Of a stretch of 64,000 bases of DNA, positions 61,316-64,000 are shown one piece after another (the stretch's first letter is position 1; each line of letters begins with the position of its first letter). The DNA is from Brumimicrobium sp035497735. GTDB lineage: Bacteria; Bacteroidota; Bacteroidia; Flavobacteriales_D; Crocinitomicaceae. The position numbers and the translations under genes are program-made. The notes beneath the pieces are model-generated. The model was not told the DNA's origin and searched no databases. It worked only from the letters and a program-made list of their open reading frames with translations. The stretch lies in contig DATJCX010000047.1 in assembly GCA_035497735.1 (NCBI GenBank), positions 186,001 through 250,000 on the forward strand, read 5' to 3'.

Positions 61316-62860
61316 TTATTTCCCTCTCATTTCCACATACGGAATCAGCATTTCTTCAAGAGACAATCCACCGTGTTGAAAAGTATCAGAGTAATATTTC
61401 ACATAATGATTCATATTGTTTGGATACACAAAGAAATCATTGTTTTTACAGAAAATAAAAACATCTGAAATATTGTCCTTTGGCAGGTAGGCATGATCCG
61501 GATTTTTGACTTCAAACACTTCCTTTTGACTATAGTTCAGGTTCTTCCCGACTTTATACCTCAAATTGGTGTTGGTATCTTTTAATCCAATTACCTTAAC
61601 AGCTTTGTTTACCTTAACTGTTCCGTGGTCTGTTGTAATAATAACCTTCGCTTTTGTCTTCGCGATTTCTTTTAACATATCATTCAGCGGAGAATGTTCA
61701 AACCAACTCGCTGTCAACGAACGATAAGCCGCTTCATCATCCGCTAATTCACGAATCATTTTCATATCCGTTCTTGCATGAGAAAGCATATCAACAAAAT
61801 TGTAAACAATCACGTTTAAGTCATTGTTTTTAAGTTGACTAATGTTTTCCACTAGTTTTTTACCTTGCTCGATATCTAGAATTTTTCTGTACGCTGTTTT
61901 CGCATCACTTCCCAGTCTATCCAATTGTTTTTGAAGCAAGTCCTTTTCGAAATTATTTTTACTTCCTTCTTCATTTTCTCCTACCCAATACTCTGGATGT
62001 TTCTTTTGAATTTCGCTAGGCATCAGTCCTGCAAAGAAGGCATTTCTAGCGTACTGCGTTGCAGTTGGCAAAATAGAGTACACGATATCTTCATTCTCAA
62101 AAGTAAAGTACTTGCTCAAAGCTTCACGAATCACCAAATATTGGTCGTAACGCAAGTTATCAATCACAAATAAGTAAACCTGTTCCTTCTTTACGATAGG
62201 CGCAATTTTGTCCTTATATAAAGTGTGTAACATTTGCGGTTTTCCTTCTTCGCCGTCCATCCAATCTAAATAATTGTCTTCCACGAATCTCACAAAAGCT
62301 TGATTTGCTTCTTTCATTTGCATATCGAAGACTTCGGACATACCTTGATCTTCCATTTTTGCAAACTCAAGGTCCCAATTCACTAGCCTTTTATACATTA
62401 CTTTCCATTCATCGGCACTCAATCTATCATTTAAGTCCATTCCTATTTGGCGGAACTCTCTTTGATAATCTGTATTTACCTTAGCAGAAACCAACTTACT
62501 TTGATCTAAATTTTTCTTTAGCGTCAATAGAATTTGGTTTGGGTTTACCGGTTTTATCAAGTAATCGGCAATTTTCCCACCAATTGCTTCTTCCATTATA
62601 CTTTCTTCCTCACTTTTCGTAATCATTACTACTGGCATGTGCGGATGAAGTTCCTTTATTTTATCCAAAGCGTCTAATCCTGAAATTCCCGGCATATTCT
62701 CATCCAAGAAAACAATGTCATACACCGAATTCTCACATTTTTCTATGGCTTCATTCCCACTATGGACTGCATCAACCTCATAACCTTTTTGATTTAAAAA
62801 CAGAATATGTGGCTTTAATAAGTCAATTTCATCATCTGCCCAAAGAATTTTTGCTTGCAT
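61316..62860 (-). CDS. porX: PorX-like response regulator with PglZ domain
   Basis: I start at ATG 62860 (MQAKILWADDEIDLL; 514 aa), the family start; an extension to 62932 is non-ATG-led. The receiver domain has the acidic pair DDE, phospho-acceptor Asp in VFLDENMPG and Lys in YLIKPV. A helical linker and a C-terminal alkaline-phosphatase-like PglZ domain follow (VIDNLRYDQYLVI with nucleophile-type region, TTDHGTVKVNKA, DTFQHGGLSLEEM). PorX with PorY controls T9SS gene expression and in P. gingivalis works with an extracytoplasmic sigma factor. Neither porY nor the sigma gene is in the window. Confidence 0.92.
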   Translation of the reverse strand: MQAKILWADDEIDLLKPHILFLNQKGYEVDAVHSGNEAIEKCENSVYDIVFLDENMPGISGLDALDKIKELHPHMPVVMITKSEEESIMEEAIGGKIADYLIKPVNPNQILLTLKKNLDQSKLVSAKVNTDYQREFRQIGMDLNDRLSADEWKVMYKRLVNWDLEFAKMEDQGMSEVFDMQMKEANQAFVRFVEDNYLDWMDGEEGKPQMLHTLYKDKIAPIVKKEQVYLFVIDNLRYDQYLVIREALSKYFTFENEDIVYSILPTATQYARNAFFAGLMPSEIQKKHPEYWVGENEEGSKNNFEKDLLQKQLDRLGSDAKTAYRKILDIEQGKKLVENISQLKNNDLNVIVYNFVDMLSHARTDMKMIRELADDEAAYRSLTASWFEHSPLNDMLKEIAKTKAKVIITTDHGTVKVNKAVKVIGLKDTNTNLRYKVGKNLNYSQKEVFEVKNPDHAYLPKDNISDVFIFCKNNDFFVYPNNMNHYVKYYSDTFQHGGLSLEEMLIPYVEMRGK

Positions 62861-62903
62861 TACACGATTTTTTTTAAATTTACCAAAATATAAAAATACA
62901 GAT

Positions 62904-64000
62904 TTGCGTCCAAACCTCAACATAAATAACAAAAAGAAAATTATAAACGATCCAGTTTATGGTTTTATTTCTTTATCGAAAGACATTATTTTCGATATTA
63001 TCGAGCATCCTTTCTATCAGAGACTGAGAAGAATCAAGCAGTTGGGACTCTCCCACTTGGTTTATCCTGGAGCGTTGCATACCAGATTTCATCACGCCAT
63101 TGGCGCGACACATTTAATGATGAAAGCCATACAAACGCTAAAATATAAGGGAATAGATATTTCTGAAGAAGAAGAAACGGGTGTATTACTCGCTATTTTA
63201 CTCCACGATGTCGGTCATGGTCCATTTAGTCACACCTTGGAACATGATATTATTAAAGGAGTCAGTCACGAGGAACTCTCACTTCTTTTTATGAAAAGAT
63301 TAAATGAAGAATTTAGTGGTCAGTTAACAATGGCTATTGAGATTTTCGAGAATAAATATGAAAAACCTTTTCTTCACCAGTTAGTTTCTAGTCAGCTAGA
63401 CATGGATAGAATGGATTATCTAAACAGAGATAGTTTTTACACCGGTGTTTCTGAAGGTGTTATTGGAAGTGATAGAATCATTTCTATGCTTAACGTTGTC
63501 GATGACAATTTGGTCGTTGAGGAAAAAGGAGTTTATTCCATAGAGAAGTTTTTAGTTGCACGCCGCATCATGTATTGGCAAGTTTACATGCACAAGACTG
63601 TTGTTTCTTCAGAGGTTTTACTGACGAGTATTTTAAGACGCGCTAAATTCCTAGTACACAATGGAGAAGATGTGTTTTCGAGTCCAGCTTTTAAATATTT
63701 CTTAGAAAACAATTTCACTTTAGACCAGTTAAAGGCGAATAAGCACATTCTAGATCAATTTGCACAGTTAGACGACTTTGACATCATGGGTGCTGTAAAA
63801 GTCTGGCAAAATCATTCAGACAAGGTATTATCAAATCTATCGACGTTTTTGATTAACAGACGACTTTTTAAAATAGAAATTCTAAAAGAGCCATTTTCAG
63901 AAAAGCGAGTAACCTACGAACTTCAACAAATAAAAGAAACTTACGGTTTAACAAACGAGGAGGCGAAATTCTTCGTTCATACAGATATGTTAAGAAATAA
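62904..64000 (+). CDS. HD-domain phosphohydrolase, 3' end beyond the window
   Basis: An open frame running to the window end with KIINDPVYGFISLSKDIIF, LRRIKQLGLSHLVYPGA, TRFHHAIGATHLM, LLHDVGHGPFSHTLEH and SSQLDMDRMDYLNRDS. These are the full HD-superfamily (dGTPase/SAMHD1-like) motifs, including the HD pair in LLHDVGHG. No ATG lies in frame upstream of the conserved start; TTG at 62904 gives MRPNLNINNKKKIINDP and is the best start (an ATA at 62922 is the other option). It is divergent from porX. The substrate, dNTP or other phosphate, is not known. Confidence 0.85.
   Translation, partial: MRPNLNINNKKKIINDPVYGFISLSKDIIFDIIEHPFYQRLRRIKQLGLSHLVYPGALHTRFHHAIGATHLMMKAIQTLKYKGIDISEEEETGVLLAILLHDVGHGPFSHTLEHDIIKGVSHEELSLLFMKRLNEEFSGQLTMAIEIFENKYEKPFLHQLVSSQLDMDRMDYLNRDSFYTGVSEGVIGSDRIISMLNVVDDNLVVEEKGVYSIEKFLVARRIMYWQVYMHKTVVSSEVLLTSILRRAKFLVHNGEDVFSSPAFKYFLENNFTLDQLKANKHILDQFAQLDDFDIMGAVKVWQNHSDKVLSNLSTFLINRRLFKIEILKEPFSEKRVTYELQQIKETYGLTNEEAKFFVHTDMLRN

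Overview
The window is AT-rich chromosomal DNA from a member of the Bacteroidota, most probably Flavobacteriales. The evidence is the TAnnTTTG promoter boxes, an omega subunit of the Bacteroidota type, a PorX response regulator with a PglZ-like domain, a DUF4835/PorD protein (type IX secretion), a TonB-dependent receptor, an OmpA protein with thrombospondin type-3 repeats, and a capsule locus led by a NusG-like antiterminator. A family-level guess (Crocinitomicaceae-like) is inference only.

Layout. 1-9.3 kb (minus strand): the 5' end of a probable methyltransferase, a secreted VWD-domain protein, pckA, then the housekeeping string bamD-rpoZ-coaBC-porD(DUF4835)-recN-DUF423, transcribed from about 9.3 kb down to 3.8 kb. 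A lone SDR gene follows at 9.5-10.2 kb. 10.2-35.2 kb is one long minus-strand surface-polysaccharide locus. In transcription order it holds a NusG/UpxY-like antiterminator, UDP-HexNAc 6-dehydrogenase, four-helix-bundle (S23) protein, 4-epimerase, a second S23 protein, a dehydrogenase remnant, Wzx flippase, pyruvyltransferase, GT2, acetyltransferase, Wzy-like polymerase, a glycosidase-like protein, two GT4s, a wecB remnant joined to a truncated GT4, another GT4, and a complete PglC/PglD/PglE/PglF-type set (bacillosamine-type sugar). It ends with an odd GlmS, Wza and Wzc. 35.3-43.8 kb (mostly plus): ompA, uvrB, a TonB receptor divergent from a MocR-type regulator, and a RecD2-like helicase. 44-51 kb: tRNA-His (minus), then a small plus-strand sugar group (Gfo/Idh oxidoreductase, lipoprotein, polyprenyl-phosphate sugar transferase), pyrR-pyrB, a STAS protein and ribonuclease Z. 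50.6-51.7 kb is a 1.15-kb repeat-rich, gene-free stretch. 51.7-64 kb: mutS, a SpoU-type methyltransferase, two unrecognised proteins around an M48 protease, ald-tsaE-porX, and an HD-domain protein running off the end.

How the genes work together. The locus should build lipid-linked repeat units on two precursor branches: UDP-GlcNAc to a 2,4-diamino sugar (PglF/E/D, loaded by PglC) and UDP-GlcNAc/GalNAc to uronic acid (dehydrogenase plus epimerase). Glycosyltransferases, an acetyltransferase and a pyruvyltransferase complete the unit; Wzx, Wzy, Wzc and Wza flip, polymerise and export it.

Most notable observations. (1) Two S23 four-helix-bundle genes lie between sugar genes, associated with strand-asymmetric, hypervariable GA-rich 8-9-nt repeat tracts that also occur inside a broken dehydrogenase ORF. 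(2) The GlmS in the capsule locus has Ser in place of the glutaminase nucleophile Cys and Lys in place of the oxyanion Asn, with an intact isomerase half. (3) There are two recombination scars (wecB/GT4 and dehydrogenase/Wzx). (4) A MocR-type regulator lacks its PLP lysine and has an 11-bp direct repeat at its own start. (5) Four genes have promoter boxes only 4-5 nt before the start codon, suggesting leaderless mRNAs.
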